From CAWKGC01 sp963849005 (GTDB lineage: Bacteria > Pseudomonadota > Gammaproteobacteria > Burkholderiales > Usitatibacteraceae): DNA of 64,000 bases. Below, piece after piece: positions 29,166 to 40,055 of this stretch; within the stretch, counting starts at the first letter, position 1; every line of letters starts with the position of its first letter. The translations under genes and the position numbers were made by a program. Below the pieces are notes generated by a model, which made no database searches, had not been told where the DNA came from, and saw only the letters and a program-made list of their open reading frames with translations. The stretch is from contig CAWKGC010000023.1 in NCBI GenBank assembly GCA_963849005.1, positions 434,001-498,000 on the forward strand, written 5' to 3'.

Positions 29166-30221
29166 CTAGCGTGCAGCAGGGGCCACCTGCATCGCCGGCA
29201 GCCCCTCGCGAATGCGCTTGGAGAATTCCGGATCACCCGCGGCCGCCTGCGCAGCGGCGTTGATGTGAGAGCGCCTTCGCAACTCGTCGAAAGGCAGGCT
29301 GGTGTCGAGGAAGCCGACGCTGTAGAGATAGCCGTCGATCAGCCCGTTGAGCAGGTGGCGGATGCTGAAGCTGCCTTCCCTGCCCGCGCGGTTCGCGTAG
29401 CGCACGATGTTGATCGTGCAGCTGTTGCTGAGCAGGTGATACCACTCCGCCCGGTCGTATAGCTCGTTGACCCGCAGCAGGTAGACCAGGAAAAACCGGC
29501 GCGCATTCTCCGGCGACATCCGGAGGCGATAGAGGAACACGTCCTCGTTGCGGTGATTGGTGCGCACGCCGACCAGGTCGCGCTCGTCGCCGACGACGTA
29601 GATCAACTCGAACTGCTTGAACATCGAGGCTAGCGGCGCATAGCTTTCGCCCTTTTCGGGGCGGGTCTCGATGGAAATGCTCACCGGCGGCGCGTTGTCG
29701 AAGATGAAGCTCACGAAAGTGTGCCCGACGGGCCCGGCCATCCAGAAGGAGATGTAGAAGTCCACGCCGGTCAGGTGCGAGAGCGCCACCTCGCGCTCTT
29801 CGTGCCGTACCGTGAAATCGTCCCTGCTCCGGTATTCGAAATTGCGAAATCCGGAAATGCGCACGCGGTCGCCGTCGATCGTCGCCCGCGGCATCACCGC
29901 CATATCCGGGGGCCAATCGCGATCATGCGAGGCGGGGATGAGGAACGACCACGCGAGCACGCCCAGGAACAGGCTGGCAAAGGCGAGGACCATGCGCGGC
30001 CGGCGCGCGATCCACAAGGCCCAGATGCTGAACGCCACGAAGGCCAGCGCGAGCACCGCGCGTGCCCAGTCCCAGGGCAGGTTCGACCAATAGATCACCC
30101 CCGCCGCCCATGCGACAAGGAGGAACCGGAAGAGGAATCTTGCCGCGGCCGCCAGCCAGCCGAGCGACCGGGACAGCCAGGACGGCAACACTTTTCGCGA
30201 GGACGATTCGGCGGGCGTCAT
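29166..30221 (-). CDS. DUF4105 (Lnb-type) membrane protein
   Basis: 351 residues with two to three N-terminal membrane segments (about residues 20-95) and a large periplasmic DUF4105 domain. Visible signatures are GHTFVSFIF, the ELIYVVGDERDLVGVR segment and NSCTINIVRYANRAG, where the Cys and His residues of the family occur. The domain was named from the N-terminus of lacto-N-biosidase proteins; its role is unknown, but it is often near envelope genes. ATG 30221 was chosen; another ATG exists at 30248. It is divergent from the amidohydrolase at 30422. Confidence 0.72.
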   Translation of the reverse strand: MTPAESSSRKVLPSWLSRSLGWLAAAARFLFRFLLVAWAAGVIYWSNLPWDWARAVLALAFVAFSIWALWIARRPRMVLAFASLFLGVLAWSFLIPASHDRDWPPDMAVMPRATIDGDRVRISGFRNFEYRSRDDFTVRHEEREVALSHLTGVDFYISFWMAGPVGHTFVSFIFDNAPPVSISIETRPEKGESYAPLASMFKQFELIYVVGDERDLVGVRTNHRNEDVFLYRLRMSPENARRFFLVYLLRVNELYDRAEWYHLLSNSCTINIVRYANRAGREGSFSIRHLLNGLIDGYLYSVGFLDTSLPFDELRRRSHINAAAQAAAGDPEFSKRIREGLPAMQVAPAAR

Positions 30222-30421
30222 GGACGGGGCGCCTACTTGCCGGCGCATCGACTTCTTCCAGTTCGGGAATTTTTTCCGGGCGATGCCGTGTGCCAGGCAG
30301 GGCCGCACCGGCCTTTCGGGACAATCGGATTATATCCGTGTCCGGAAGTGCCCGGGACACGGCGTTGTTGTCCGCGCGCCGGCGATGTGGCATCGTTCGC
30401 CGGTGCAAAAACGCGACCAGC

Positions 30422-31639
30422 ATGAACCGGCGACGCTTTCTCGGCATCGGTGCCGCAGGGCTCCTGGCCGCGGGATGCGACCTGTCGTTTCGCCACGGCT
30501 TCGTCAACAACTGCCGGACGCCGCTGCCGCCCGCCCTTCGCGACCATCCGGTCGTCGTCGCCGCCTGGCGCGGGCTCGACCCCGCCAAGGTGTGGGACGT
30601 GCATTGCCACGTGATGGGCACCGGGGACTCCGGCACCGGCCCGTGGATGAACCCGGCGATGGAGCGCATCTGGCAGCCACGCATGTATGTGCAGCGGCTC
30701 TTCTATCTCAATGCCGGTTGCGCCCACAACGATCCCGGCAAAGTCGACCTGAGCGTCGTCGACCGGCTCGTCAACCAGTCCGAGGCCATGCCCGCGGGCT
30801 TCAAGTCGGTCCTGTTCGCATTCGACTGGGCCCGCGATGCGGCAGGAGCGCCTGACGAGCAGCGTTCGACGTTCCACGTCCCGGACGAATACGCCGCCGA
30901 CGTCGTGCGTCGCTATCCGCAGCATTTCGAGTGGGCGGCGTCGATCCATCCCTACGACCCGCGCGCGCTCGATCGCCTCGACGCCGCGGCGGCGCGCGGC
31001 GCGCGCGCGATCAAGTGGCTGCCGTCCGCGCAGGGGATCGACCCGGCCTCGCCGCAATGCGACCGTTTCTACGCGAAGCTTGCCGCGCTGCGCATGCCGC
31101 TCATCACGCATGCGGGCGACGAGCAGGCCGTGGCCGGGCATGTCGAGGATCTCGGCAACCCGTTGAGGCTGCGCCGCCCGCTCGACGCCGGCGTGCGTGT
31201 CGTCGTCGCGCATTGCGCTTCCCTGGGCGTCGGCCATGACCTCGACCGGGGGGGCGAGCCACAGGTTTCCAACTTCGACCTTTTCGCGCGCCTCATGGAC
31301 GAGCCGCGCTATCGCGCCAACCTGTTCGCGGACATCTCCGCCATCACGCAGGGCAACCGCATGGGCGTCATCGCCCCGCTGCTGGCGCGGCGCGACTGGC
31401 AGGACCGCCTGCTGAACGGCTCCGACTATCCGTTGCCGGGCATCGTGCCGCTGATTTCGCTGCCGGGACTGGTCAAGCTCAACGTGCTCGATCCGGCGGC
31501 AGTCGAGCCGCTGCGCGAAATCCGGCAGCATAACGTCCTGCTGTTCGACTTCGTGCTGAAACGCACCGTTGCCAGCAATGGCGTGGGCTTTGCGCCCTCG
31601 GTGTTCGAGACCGCGCCGTTCTTCAAGCGCCCGGCCTGA
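30422..31639 (+). CDS. Exported amidohydrolase-family protein
   Basis: 405 residues, amidohydrolase-related (PF04909-like TIM barrel). The N-terminus MNRRRFLGIGAAGLLAAGC has a twin-arginine-like RRRFL and a lipobox LAAGC, so the enzyme probably travels by Tat and is lipidated. Metal ligands are visible in WDVHCHVMG (HxH), ITHAGDE, VVAHCASLG and NGSDYPLPG. No sequence feature tells the substrate; decarboxylases of cyclic acids and lactonases share this fold. The upstream frame is open, but only this Met gives a signal sequence. Confidence 0.78.
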   Translation: MNRRRFLGIGAAGLLAAGCDLSFRHGFVNNCRTPLPPALRDHPVVVAAWRGLDPAKVWDVHCHVMGTGDSGTGPWMNPAMERIWQPRMYVQRLFYLNAGCAHNDPGKVDLSVVDRLVNQSEAMPAGFKSVLFAFDWARDAAGAPDEQRSTFHVPDEYAADVVRRYPQHFEWAASIHPYDPRALDRLDAAAARGARAIKWLPSAQGIDPASPQCDRFYAKLAALRMPLITHAGDEQAVAGHVEDLGNPLRLRRPLDAGVRVVVAHCASLGVGHDLDRGGEPQVSNFDLFARLMDEPRYRANLFADISAITQGNRMGVIAPLLARRDWQDRLLNGSDYPLPGIVPLISLPGLVKLNVLDPAAVEPLREIRQHNVLLFDFVLKRTVASNGVGFAPSVFETAPFFKRPA

Positions 31640-31655
31640 GCGGCCGCGCAGCAGC

Positions 31656-32788
31656 CTAGTCGAAGGTCAGTACCTGCCGCACGGCCTTGCCTTCGTGCAG
31701 CAGGTCGAAGCCCTCGTTCAATTGCTCGAGCTTGAGCTTGCCCGACATCAGCCGGTTCACCGGCAGCCTGCCGCGCTGGTAGAGCTCGATGTAGCGCGGC
31801 AGGTCCCGCGAAGGGACGCAGGTGCCGATGTAACTGCCCTTGATGGTGCGCTCCTCCGCGACGAGGTTGGTCGAAGGCATCGCCCACGTGGCCGTCGGCG
31901 GCGGCAGGCCCGCGGTCACCGTGGTGCCGCCGCGACGCGTGATGCGATAGGCGGTTTCGAAGGCACGCACCGAGCCGGCCATTTCGATCGCGTAGTCGAC
32001 GCCGCCCTTGGTCGCGTCCTTCACCTTCTGGATGATGTCCGCGTCGGCCGCGTTGAAGGTGTGCGTCGCGCCCAGTTCCTTCGCCAGCGCGAGCTTCTGG
32101 TCGGAAAGATCGACCGCGACAACCAGCCGCGCGCCGGCCGCAACGGCGCCGAGCACCGAGGCGAGTCCCACGCCGCCCAGCCCGACGACGGCGACCGAAG
32201 ATCCCGCGTGTACCTGTGCCGTGTTTACTACTGCGCCCACGCCAGTGAGCACCGCGCAGCCAAACAGCGCCGCCTCGTCGAGCGGCAACGCCGGGTCGAT
32301 CTTCACCACCGAGCGGCGCGAGACCACCGCGGCCTCGGCGAAGGCGGAGCAGCCCATGTGGTGGTAGATCGGCTTGCCATCCTTGAAGATGCGCCGCTCG
32401 CCCGACATCAGCGTGCCGGCGGTGTTGGAGATCGCCCCCAATTCGCACAGCGCGGGGCGCCCTTCGGCGCACGGGTTGCAATGGCCGCAGCTCGGCACGA
32501 ACACCAGCACGACATGGTCGCCCTTCTTCAGGTCATCGACCCCGTGCCGAGCGCTTCGATCACGCCCGCAGCCTCGTGTCCCAGCGCCATCGGCGTGGGG
32601 CGCGGGCGGTCGCCGTTGATGACGGAAAGATCGGAGTGGCACAGGCCTGCCGCACCCATGCGCACCAGAACCTCGCCCGGGCCCGGCGGCCGCAGCTCGA
32701 CTTCCTCGATGGTGAGCGGCTTCGACTTTGCATACGGCATGGGCGCGCCCATGGCGTTGAGGACAGCGGCACGGACTTTCATCGGCAT
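31656..32788 (-). CDS. Zinc-dependent alcohol dehydrogenase (one frameshift)
   Basis: A medium-chain dehydrogenase of about 377 residues. Catalytic zinc ligands are in GLCHSD and GHE; the structural-zinc lobe CGHCNPCAEGRPALC is complete. The NAD(H) fold is GLGGVGLASVLGAV. The N-terminal part (to about 32543) and the rest are in different frames: a run of four G in gene sense at 32540-32543 has lost one base. The closest known class is the NAD-dependent class III-type alcohol dehydrogenase; the physiological alcohol is not known. It is convergent with the amidohydrolase. Confidence 0.88.
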
Positions 32789-32800
32789 TGCTCCGCAGCG

Positions 32801-33178
32801 TCAGGCAAGCGCCTTCGCTTTCAGTTTCGCGAATTCATCCTGGTTGATGGTGCCGGCATCGAGGAGCGCCTTGGCGCCGGCAATCTGGTCCGCGGGCGAC
32901 TTTGCGGCCACTCCCCGGATATACGCCTCGGTGTCGGACGCCGCCCGTTGCATCACGGCCCGTTGCCTCTCCGCCATGCCGTTTCCGCGAAAAATGAGGT
33001 AAACGAGCGCGGTCAGGACCGGCACGAACAGCAGGCCGATGACCCAGAGCACCTTCGAGCCGCCACCGAGTTCCGTATCCCGGAACAGGTCGACGACTAT
33101 CTGGAACAGGACGATCAGGTAGGTCACCATGATGAACGTCGATGCCAACAACATGAATACGTCCCAGAAATTGCTCAT
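32801..33178 (-). CDS. SHOCT-domain small membrane protein
   Basis: 125 residues with two membrane segments (about residues 7-30 and 42-63, of the PLDc_N type) and a C-terminal SHOCT domain (QIAGAKALLDAGTINQDEFAKLKAKAL). SHOCT motifs occur at the end of many unrelated membrane proteins and probably mediate oligomer contacts. ATG 33178 follows an AAGGAGACGCA site. It is 12 bp upstream of the alcohol dehydrogenase on the same strand, but no functional link is evident. Confidence 0.75.
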   Translation of the reverse strand: MSNFWDVFMLLASTFIMVTYLIVLFQIVVDLFRDTELGGGSKVLWVIGLLFVPVLTALVYLIFRGNGMAERQRAVMQRAASDTEAYIRGVAAKSPADQIAGAKALLDAGTINQDEFAKLKAKALA

Positions 33179-33287
33179 TGCGTCTCCTTGAAGTGCGTTG
33201 TATTCGGGCGAAGCGGGGAATCGGGCGCGCCGCAGCCTGCGGCGGCCCGATGTGCGGCAATTGCGTAGCGAATGTGCCCTTGCCCGC

Positions 33288-33890
33288 TCAGTAGCGGCAA
33301 AGCAGCCGGACGCGCCGTTCGGCGAGGTTGAAGGTGTCTTCCGTCGTCGCCGCGAGCAGCGCCTCCTTGGCCTGCAGGCAGGCGTTGGCAGCCGCCACGT
33401 CCTCCGGCGCGGGTGCGGGCGGGGGCGCAGGCTTGGGAGCTGGCGTCGATGCCGGTGCGGCGGGCCGGGCGCACTTGGCATCCGCCACCAGCCGCAGGTT
33501 GTCGAAGGCGCCGCGCTCGACGGACACGCAATCCCCCACGCGCAATCCCGATTGGTCCGTAATCATCCTGATCGTGTTGGTGCCGCCCAGCAGGATGGTG
33601 TATTCGAACTGCTGCTGTGAGGACGCCATGCGCCCGATCTGCTGCCCGGCAAAGCCGCCGCCGACGGCACGCAAGGCGCGATTGCTGCCCGACTGGCCCG
33701 AGCCGGAAACCAGGCCGAGCGTCCCGCCCACCAATGCGCCGGTCGTCTGCGCGCCCGAACTTGCAGTCGTCACCGGCTGCACCGCGGTGATCCTTCCGTA
33801 CGACACGCTCGTTTGCGCCGACGCCAGGCCGCAAAAAGAAGCCAACGTCGTTGCTGCGAAAAATCCCGGCCAACCCATCTTGCCTTGCAT
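33288..33890 (-). CDS. Glycine-zipper outer-membrane protein (SlyB/YcfJ-like)
   Basis: 200 residues with a signal peptide (cleavage near GLASAQ), then a glycine-zipper segment (TGALVGGTLGLVSGSG ... AVGGGFAGQQIGR) like that of SlyB or the 17-kDa surface antigen. The middle resembles the family tail (YTILLGGTNTIRMITDQ). A Pro/Ala-rich linker and a unique C-terminus with two Cys follow. No lipobox Cys is visible, so it is probably not a lipoprotein. Upstream of the ATG at 33890 is AGGAGGCGGCAA. Confidence 0.65.
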   Translation of the reverse strand: MQGKMGWPGFFAATTLASFCGLASAQTSVSYGRITAVQPVTTASSGAQTTGALVGGTLGLVSGSGQSGSNRALRAVGGGFAGQQIGRMASSQQQFEYTILLGGTNTIRMITDQSGLRVGDCVSVERGAFDNLRLVADAKCARPAAPASTPAPKPAPPPAPAPEDVAAANACLQAKEALLAATTEDTFNLAERRVRLLCRY

Positions 33891-34037
33891 TTGCCGCCTC
33901 CTGTTTACGGTGTTGTGAACACTGCTACGGGCAATGATAACAGTTCGATTTGCGCGCTTGCCTGCGGCGCGGCTGCCGCTCGTGAATCCAACGCTGCACG
34001 ATTGGACCGGCATCACACTCGGTGCGAGAGGCGCGGG

Positions 34038-35383
34038 CTAGAAGTCCTTGCGCAGGGTGATCCAGACCTCGGTCGAGCTGTAGTTGACCGCCAGGATGTT
34101 GCTCTGGTCGCGGATATAGAGGATCTCCGGGTTGAGCGACCAGCCTTTCGCGAACTCCCAGGTCAAGCCGCCGCCGACCTCGTAGAGATTGTCGTTGCGC
34201 GTCCCGATCCCGAGGACATTGTCGGCGGCGTCGACATTGATGCGTTCGATGTTGTAGCGGTCATGCTGCCACCAGCCGAACACGAAGGCGCCGAGCGTGT
34301 CGGTCAGCGTGAAGTTCAGCGAAGGCGAAAGGCCGAAGAAATTGGAGTCGCCGTCGGGCCGGTCGTCCGTCGCGAACTCGCGTCCGCCGCTCGCGGCCAG
34401 GGTGAAGCTCGCCTTGCCTTCCAGCAGCGAAGTCGTCCAGCCTCCGGTCAGTTCGGCTATGTTGCGGCTTCTCGCTTTCAGCGGGCCGCTGGGGTAGTTG
34501 CGGCGCCGGAACTCCGCGCCGACGGTGAACTGGTCGTCGGAGTCGGCGCGATATCGCCAGTTGCCGTAAAGGCCGTAATCATTGCGGTACTGGCCGTTGC
34601 CGCGGTAACTGACGCGGCCCCGCACTCCGCCCGCGAAGTTGCTCTCTCCCACCGTTCGGCTGACGGCGCCGTTCCAGCGCAGGTCGGAGTCGTCCCTGCG
34701 ATCGGCGTTGTCGTAGTTTCGGTAGCGGTAGTCGAGGCTGCCCGCGAGCGCATAGCTGTCCTCGAGCTCGTAGTTCAGCCCGCCGCCGACGCGTGCGGAG
34801 ACGAAAGCGTCGTTGTCGGGGCCACCGCCCACCGACCCCGTGTGGTAGTTGCCGACCCCAACAAGCGCATAGCCGTTGCCGAGCAGGCGCTTGCCCTCGG
34901 CATAGCCCCGCGCCGCCTCGGCGTAGATCTCGACCTGCTGGTGGAGATCGGCCGGCAGGTCGTCGAAGCGCAGCACGGTTTCGAACTCGATCTTGGCGCG
35001 CGCATAGTTGCCCAGCGCAAGGTAGGCGCGGCCCAGGCCCAGGTGGGCGTCGACCGAGTCCGGGGATGCGGCGAGGCTGCGCTCGAAGAACGTCACCGCT
35101 TCGGCGGCGCGATTGGTGCGCAACGCGGCCTGCGCCCAGCAAGGCATTGAATGTGGCATCTGCCTTGCCGCTGACTGGAACGGCGCGAGCAGCTCGTAGG
35201 CGTCATGGTATTTCCGTCGCGCACCAATTGCCCGGCACGCGCGAGATCGGGATCGGCGGCAAAGGTGGAGGTCGCGACGCACAACGCGAACCAACGCGGC
35301 GAGGGCGCGCCAGCGGAACGGACGGCGTGGCGCGGCTGGCCGAGGGCGGAAACTGCCGGATCATGATCGACGACGATTGACAT
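34038..35383 (-). CDS. TPR plus outer-membrane beta-barrel protein, Slam-like (several frameshifts)
   Basis: The C-terminal ~290 residues (from about 34910) look like an outer-membrane barrel with many short amphipathic strands and a terminal Phe (ITLRKDF). Before them are TPR repeats (TFFERSLAASPDSVDAHLGL). This build resembles surface lipoprotein assembly modifiers (Slam), which move lipoproteins across the outer membrane, but the match is by architecture only. The 5' end is broken by at least three indels between 35150 and 35295 (an A lost near 35212; GTT/GTC doubled at 35288-35291). A signal peptide (ALCVATSTFAA) is split among frames and the true start is not resolved. Confidence 0.5.
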
Positions 35384-35527
35384 TCATTTCGTCACGAATT
35401 CCACTCAGCACCTTGATGTCCAATGGAAAACCTATTCTTGATGGAGGTTTGCGCGCCCGGGCCGGCGCAATGGCGCGCGCCGCGAAGGAAATGCCAGACC
35501 AGCCAGAATAACATTGGCCCGAATTTC

Positions 35528-35556
35528 TTGAGGTACACTGCCTCCCTGAATAAAAT
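35528..35556 (+). promoter_or_regulatory. Candidate sigma-70 promoter of the arginine deiminase locus
   Basis: TTGAGG (35528-35533) and TAAAAT (35551-35556) are separated by 17 bp, about 120 bp before the first transporter ATG. I found no complete Anr/FNR box (TTGAT-N4-ATCAA) upstream, although half-sites TTGAT occur. The rest of 35384-35677 holds no convincing gene. Confidence 0.45.
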
Positions 35557-35677
35557 CTGACGGGCACGCAGTGACGGCTTTTTTCCGCCTGCAATTGTGA
35601 ACCCGCATCTTGACAGACCGCGCGCGACGGACTCCCCGGCGCGCTTGTTTTTGTCGGGAATACAAGGAGGAAAAGCG

Positions 35678-37104
35678 ATGGCCGCTGCCGATCAGAAGAT
35701 GTCACGGATGCAACTGACCGCGATGGTGGTCGGGGGGATGGTCGGCGCGGGCATCTTCTCGCTGCCGAGGACCTTTGCCAATGCCACCGGGCCCCTGGGC
35801 GCGGTCATCGCATGGATCATCGCGGGGACCGGGATGTACATGCTCGCCCGGGTGTTCCAGGCGCTTGCCGAGCGCAAGCCCGATATCGACGCGGGTGTCT
35901 ACGCCTACGCCACGGGAAGGCTTCGGCGATTACCCGGGTTTCCTCTCCGCCTTCGGCTACTGGATCGGCAGCTGCATCGGCAACGTGTCGTACTGGGTGC
36001 TCATCAAGTCGACGCTGGGCGCGTTCTTCCCGATATTCGGCGACGGCAACACCGCGGTCGCGATCGCGGTCGCCTCGGTCGGCATCTGGCTGTTCCATTT
36101 CCTGATCCTGCGCGGCGTGCAGCAGGCCGCGTTCATCAACAGCATCGTCACGGTGGCCAAGGTCATCCCGATCATGGTCTTCATCGTGATCACGTTCGTC
36201 GCCTTCAAGATGGACCTGTTCCGCTTCAATTTCTACGGCGGCGACCTGACCACCGGCCTGTTCGAGCAGGTCAGGGCGACGATGCTGGTGACGGTGTTCG
36301 TGTTCATCGGCATCGAAGGCGCCAGCGTCTATTCGCGCTTTGCCAAGGAGCGCGCCGACGTCGGCAAGGCCACGATACTTGGCTTCATCATCGTGACCAC
36401 GCTGATGGTGCTGGTCACCTTGCTTCCCTACGCCGTGCTGCAGCGCGCCGACATCGCCGGCATGCGCCAGCCGTCGATGGCCGCGGTGCTGGAGTCGGTG
36501 GTCGGGCCCTGGGGCGCGATCTTCGTCAGCGTCGGGCTGCTGGTGTCGGTGCTTGGCGCCTACCTGGCCTGGGCGCTCATCTGCGCCGAGGTGATGTTCG
36601 CCGCGGGCAAGTCGAAGGACATGCCCAAGGCGTTTGCGAAGGTCAACAAGAACAATGTGCCGGTGGTGGCCCTGTGGGTGACGAGCATCATCATCCAGCT
36701 CATCGTGATCACGACCTACTGGTCGAGGGACGCGTTCTCGCTGATGCTGAACCTGACCAGCGCGACCACGCTGATCCCCTACCTGTTCGTTGCCGCCTAC
36801 GGCCTGATGATCGCCCGGCGCGGCGAAACCTACGAGGTGCGGCCGGAAGAGCGCAAGCGCGACCTGATCCTCGCCTCGCTCGCCGTTGCCTACACGCTCT
36901 TCATGATCTACGCCGGCGGACTGAAATTCATCCTGTTGTCGGCCATCCTGTTTGCGCCGGGCACCGTGCTGTACTTCTGGGCGCGACGCGAGCAGGGCAA
37001 GCAGGTGTTCGCCAAGACCTCGGACTGGGTCACGTTCGGCGTCATCGTTGCCGCGGCCGTCTACGGCATCTACGGTCTGGCGACCGGTTCCATCAACGAT
37101 CTAA
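35678..37104 (+). CDS. APC-family basic amino-acid antiporter, ArcD-like (frameshifted)
   Basis: A 12-segment amino-acid/polyamine/organocation transporter, probably arginine:ornithine or arginine:citrulline exchange given the adjacent arcA. The first part (MVGAGIFSLPRTFANATG) and the rest are in different frames; one extra base lies near 35917-35921. The signature IGIEGASVYSRFAKERADVG is present. The frame then overruns into arcA, but at 37098-37101 GAT/GAC appears doubled; removing one base gives a TAA stop at 37102 and a 475-residue protein. An AAGGAGG site precedes the ATG at 35678. Confidence 0.8.
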
Positions 37105-37119
37105 CAAACGGAGTTCATC

Positions 37120-38374
37120 ATGGCAAACCAAAGCGAAGTCAAGTTCGGCGTTCACTCGGAAGTCGGCCAATTGCGCAAGGTCATGGTCTGTGCGCCGGGC
37201 GTGGCGCACTCGCGCCTGACGCCCTCCAACTGCGACCAGCTGCTGTTCGACGACGTGCTCTGGGTCGAGAACGCCAAGCGCGACCATTTCGACTTCATCA
37301 CCAAGATGCGCGACCGCGGCATCGAGGTGGTCGAGATGCACAACCTGCTGGCCGAGACGGTCGCGGTGCCCGAAGGCAAGAAGTGGATCCTCGACAACCA
37401 GGTCGTGCCGAACCAGGTCGGGCTGGGCTTCATCGCGGAACTGCGCAGCTTCCTCGAGGGCCTCGATAACCGGAAGCTGGCCGAAACGCTGATCGGCGGG
37501 CTGTCGACCAACGACTTCCCCGAGACCGCCGGCGGCGCTGCGCTCAAGGTCGTAAAGGAAGCGGCCGGCGTCACCGAGTACCTGCTGCCGCCGTTGCCCA
37601 ACACGCTCTACACGCGCGACACCACCTGCTGGATCTACGGCGGCGTGACGCTCAACCCGCTGTACTGGCCGGCGCGGCACGAGGAGACGATCCTCACCAC
37701 AGCGATCTACAAATTCCACCCGGACTTCGCGGGCAAGGTCAACGTCTGGTGGGGCGACCCGACCGAGGATCACGGCCTGGCCACGCTGGAAGGCGGCGAC
37801 GTGATGCCGATCGGCAAGGGCAATGTGCTCATCGGCATGAGCGAGCGCACCTCGCGCCAGGCCATCAGCCAGCTCGCGGCGACGCTCTTCAAGAAGGGCG
37901 CGGCGGAGCGCGTCATCGTGGCGGCGATGCCGAAGATCCGCGCCGCGATGCACCTGGACACGGTGTTCACGTTCGCCGACCGCGACTGCGTGCTGCTGGC
38001 GCCGGACTTCCTCGCCAAGACCACGCACGTTTTCCTACCGCCCGAGCAACCATCCCAGCGGCGTCGAGTTGCACAACGAGAAGAAGCCGTTCGTCGAGGT
38101 GGTGCGCGAGGCGCTCGGCTTGAAGAAGCTGCGCGTGGTCGAGGCCGGCGGCAGCGACTACCAGCGCGAGCGCACGCAATGGGACAGCGGCGCCAACCTG
38201 GTGTGCGCCTCGCCGGGCGTCGTCTACGCCTACGACCGCAACACCTACACGAACACGCTGCTGCGCAAGGAAGGCATCGAGGTCATCACGATCGTCGGCG
38301 CCGAACTCGGCCGCGGCCGTGGCGGCGGCCATTGCATGACCTGCCCGATCATCCGCGACGCGGTAGACTTCTAG
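37120..38374 (+). CDS. arcA: Arginine deiminase (one frameshift)
   Basis: It hydrolyses arginine to citrulline and ammonia. Repaired length is about 417 residues. Key sites are present: KWILDNQVVPNQ, LYTRDTTCWIYGG, LEGGDVMPIGKGNVLIGM, FTFADRDCVL and the nucleophilic Cys in GRGGGHCMTCP close to the C-terminus. One extra base (C in TTCC at 38032-38035) breaks the frame after the FLAKTTHVF segment. The start lies 15 bp after the repaired transporter stop, so they form one operon. arcB and arcC are not next to it. Confidence 0.9.
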
Positions 38375-38460
38375 TCCCCGGCTACCGCGCGGCCGGGCCG
38401 CTGGCGGCCCGGTCGCGGCCGCCGATCGATTCACTGCAGACCGAAGCGCGAACATCACGC

Positions 38461-40042
38461 ATGGGCAAAGGCAAGACCGACGCCGCAGAGGCTGCGCCGG
38501 AGAAGCGCTTCAGCTTCCCGGGTGCGGTGGCCACGCTGGCCATCGTCACCGTGCTGGTGTGGCTGGCCGCGCTGTTCATCCCGCCCGGCGAATACCTGAC
38601 CGACTTCTACGGCGCGCCAATCCCTGGCACCTACAAGCGCATCGAATCGCCGCTGACGCCGACCCAGCGCGTGCAGCAGCTGATCCTGGCGCCGGTGAAC
38701 GGCGTGTACGGCCTGCGCAGCCCGGTCAGCGAGTCGTTGACACCGAGATCGTCGGGCGCCTGTTCGGCCAGATCGGCATCATCGTCTTCATCATGGCCAT
38801 CGGCGCCTTCATCTCGGTGAGCTTCGCCACGCGCGCGCTCGAGGTGGCGGTGGCCGAGCTGGCCAACCGGCTGCGCGACAAGGGCTGGGCGCTGATCACC
38901 GCCGTGATGGTGCTGTTCTCGGCGCTCGGCTCGACGATGGGCTTCTCGGTCGAGACGCTGGGTTTCTATGCGCTGTTCCTGCCGTTGATGAAGGCGCTCG
39001 GCTACGACCGCCTGGTCACCGCGTCGATGATCATCCTCGGCGCGCTGGTCGGCGTGATGGCGGCGACCGTGAACCCGTTCTCGATCGGCGTCGCCGCCAA
39101 CGAGGCCGGCGTGTCGCTCGGGGATGGCATCGGGCTGCGCCTGCTGTTGTGGGTCGTGCTGACGTCGATGACGGTCGGCTGGGTGCTGCGCTATGCGGCA
39201 CGGGTGCGCCGTGATCCGGCAGCCTCGCTGGTCGGCTGGGACGATGCCGACGCAAGCGGGAAACCCGAAGGCGGCGAATTAGCGCCAGCCGTGCCGACGG
39301 CGGACGGCGCGCGTTTGAGCGGCGCGCAGAAGTGGGTGCTCGTCATCACCGCCTCTGCCTTCGGGCTGATGATCTTCTCGGTGATCCCCTGGTCGGCCGT
39401 GCTCGGCGGGCGCGCGGCGCCGGCCGACTACTACGGCAGCCACGAAATGGCTGGCGCCGTGCCGTTCTGGTTCGAGCTCAACTGGTGGTTCCCGCAGCTG
39501 TCGATGCTGTTCATCCTGGCTTCGGTGCTGGTGGGTATCGTCGCCAGGATGGGCGAAAAGGAGACCGTGCGGCTGATCTCCGCCGGCGCCGCCGACATGA
39601 TGGGTCCGGCGATGGTGGTGATGCTGGCGGGCGGGGTGTCGGCGATCATGAACAACACGCAGACGCATGGGCACCATCCTGAACTCGATGGAAATGCTGG
39701 TCAGCGGCGCATCGGCCGGCGTTTTCACCCTGCTGACGGTGGCGCTGAACATTCCTCTGGCGATGCTGATCCCGTCCAGCTCCGGCCACGGCGCGCTGGC
39801 CATGCCGCTGCTGGCGCCGCTGGCCGACTTCGCCGGGGTCGAGTCGCGCCAATACCATCACCGCCTGGGTCATGGGCCATGGCCTCGCGCTGATGTTGTC
39901 GCCCACCAGCGTCGTGCTCGTCGGCGGGCTGGCGATCGCCAAGGTCGGCTACGACAAATACCTGCGCTTCGCCTGGCCGCTGCTGCTCGCGCTGGCCCTG
40001 GTGTCGACGGTAATTATCGGCGTCGCGGCCAGCTTCGAATGA
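38461..40042 (+). CDS. YfcC-family anaerobic C4-dicarboxylate/arginine-type transporter (three frameshifts)
   Basis: A membrane protein of about 527 residues, belonging to the YfcC group of the DcuC superfamily. Some members sit in arginine deiminase clusters and act as arginine or ornithine exchangers. Membrane segments start at about residue 20 (AVATLAIVTVLVWLAALF). SETLGFYALFLPLM-like and GSTMGFSVETLGF segments, SSGHGALAMPLLAPLADFAGV and the C-terminal GLALMLSPTSVVLVGGLAIA are clear. Breaks lie near 38737 (one G lost), 39663-39666 (ACG/ACC doubled) and 39850. Substrate is inferred only from the neighbours. Confidence 0.75.
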
Positions 40043-40055
40043 CGATCCGCGCGCC

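Noticed and set aside
35775..37469. The ArcD-like frame running 365 bases into arcA
   Set aside because: The residues after about 37100 are out-of-frame arcA. Removing the doubled base at 37098-37101 gives a TAA right away.
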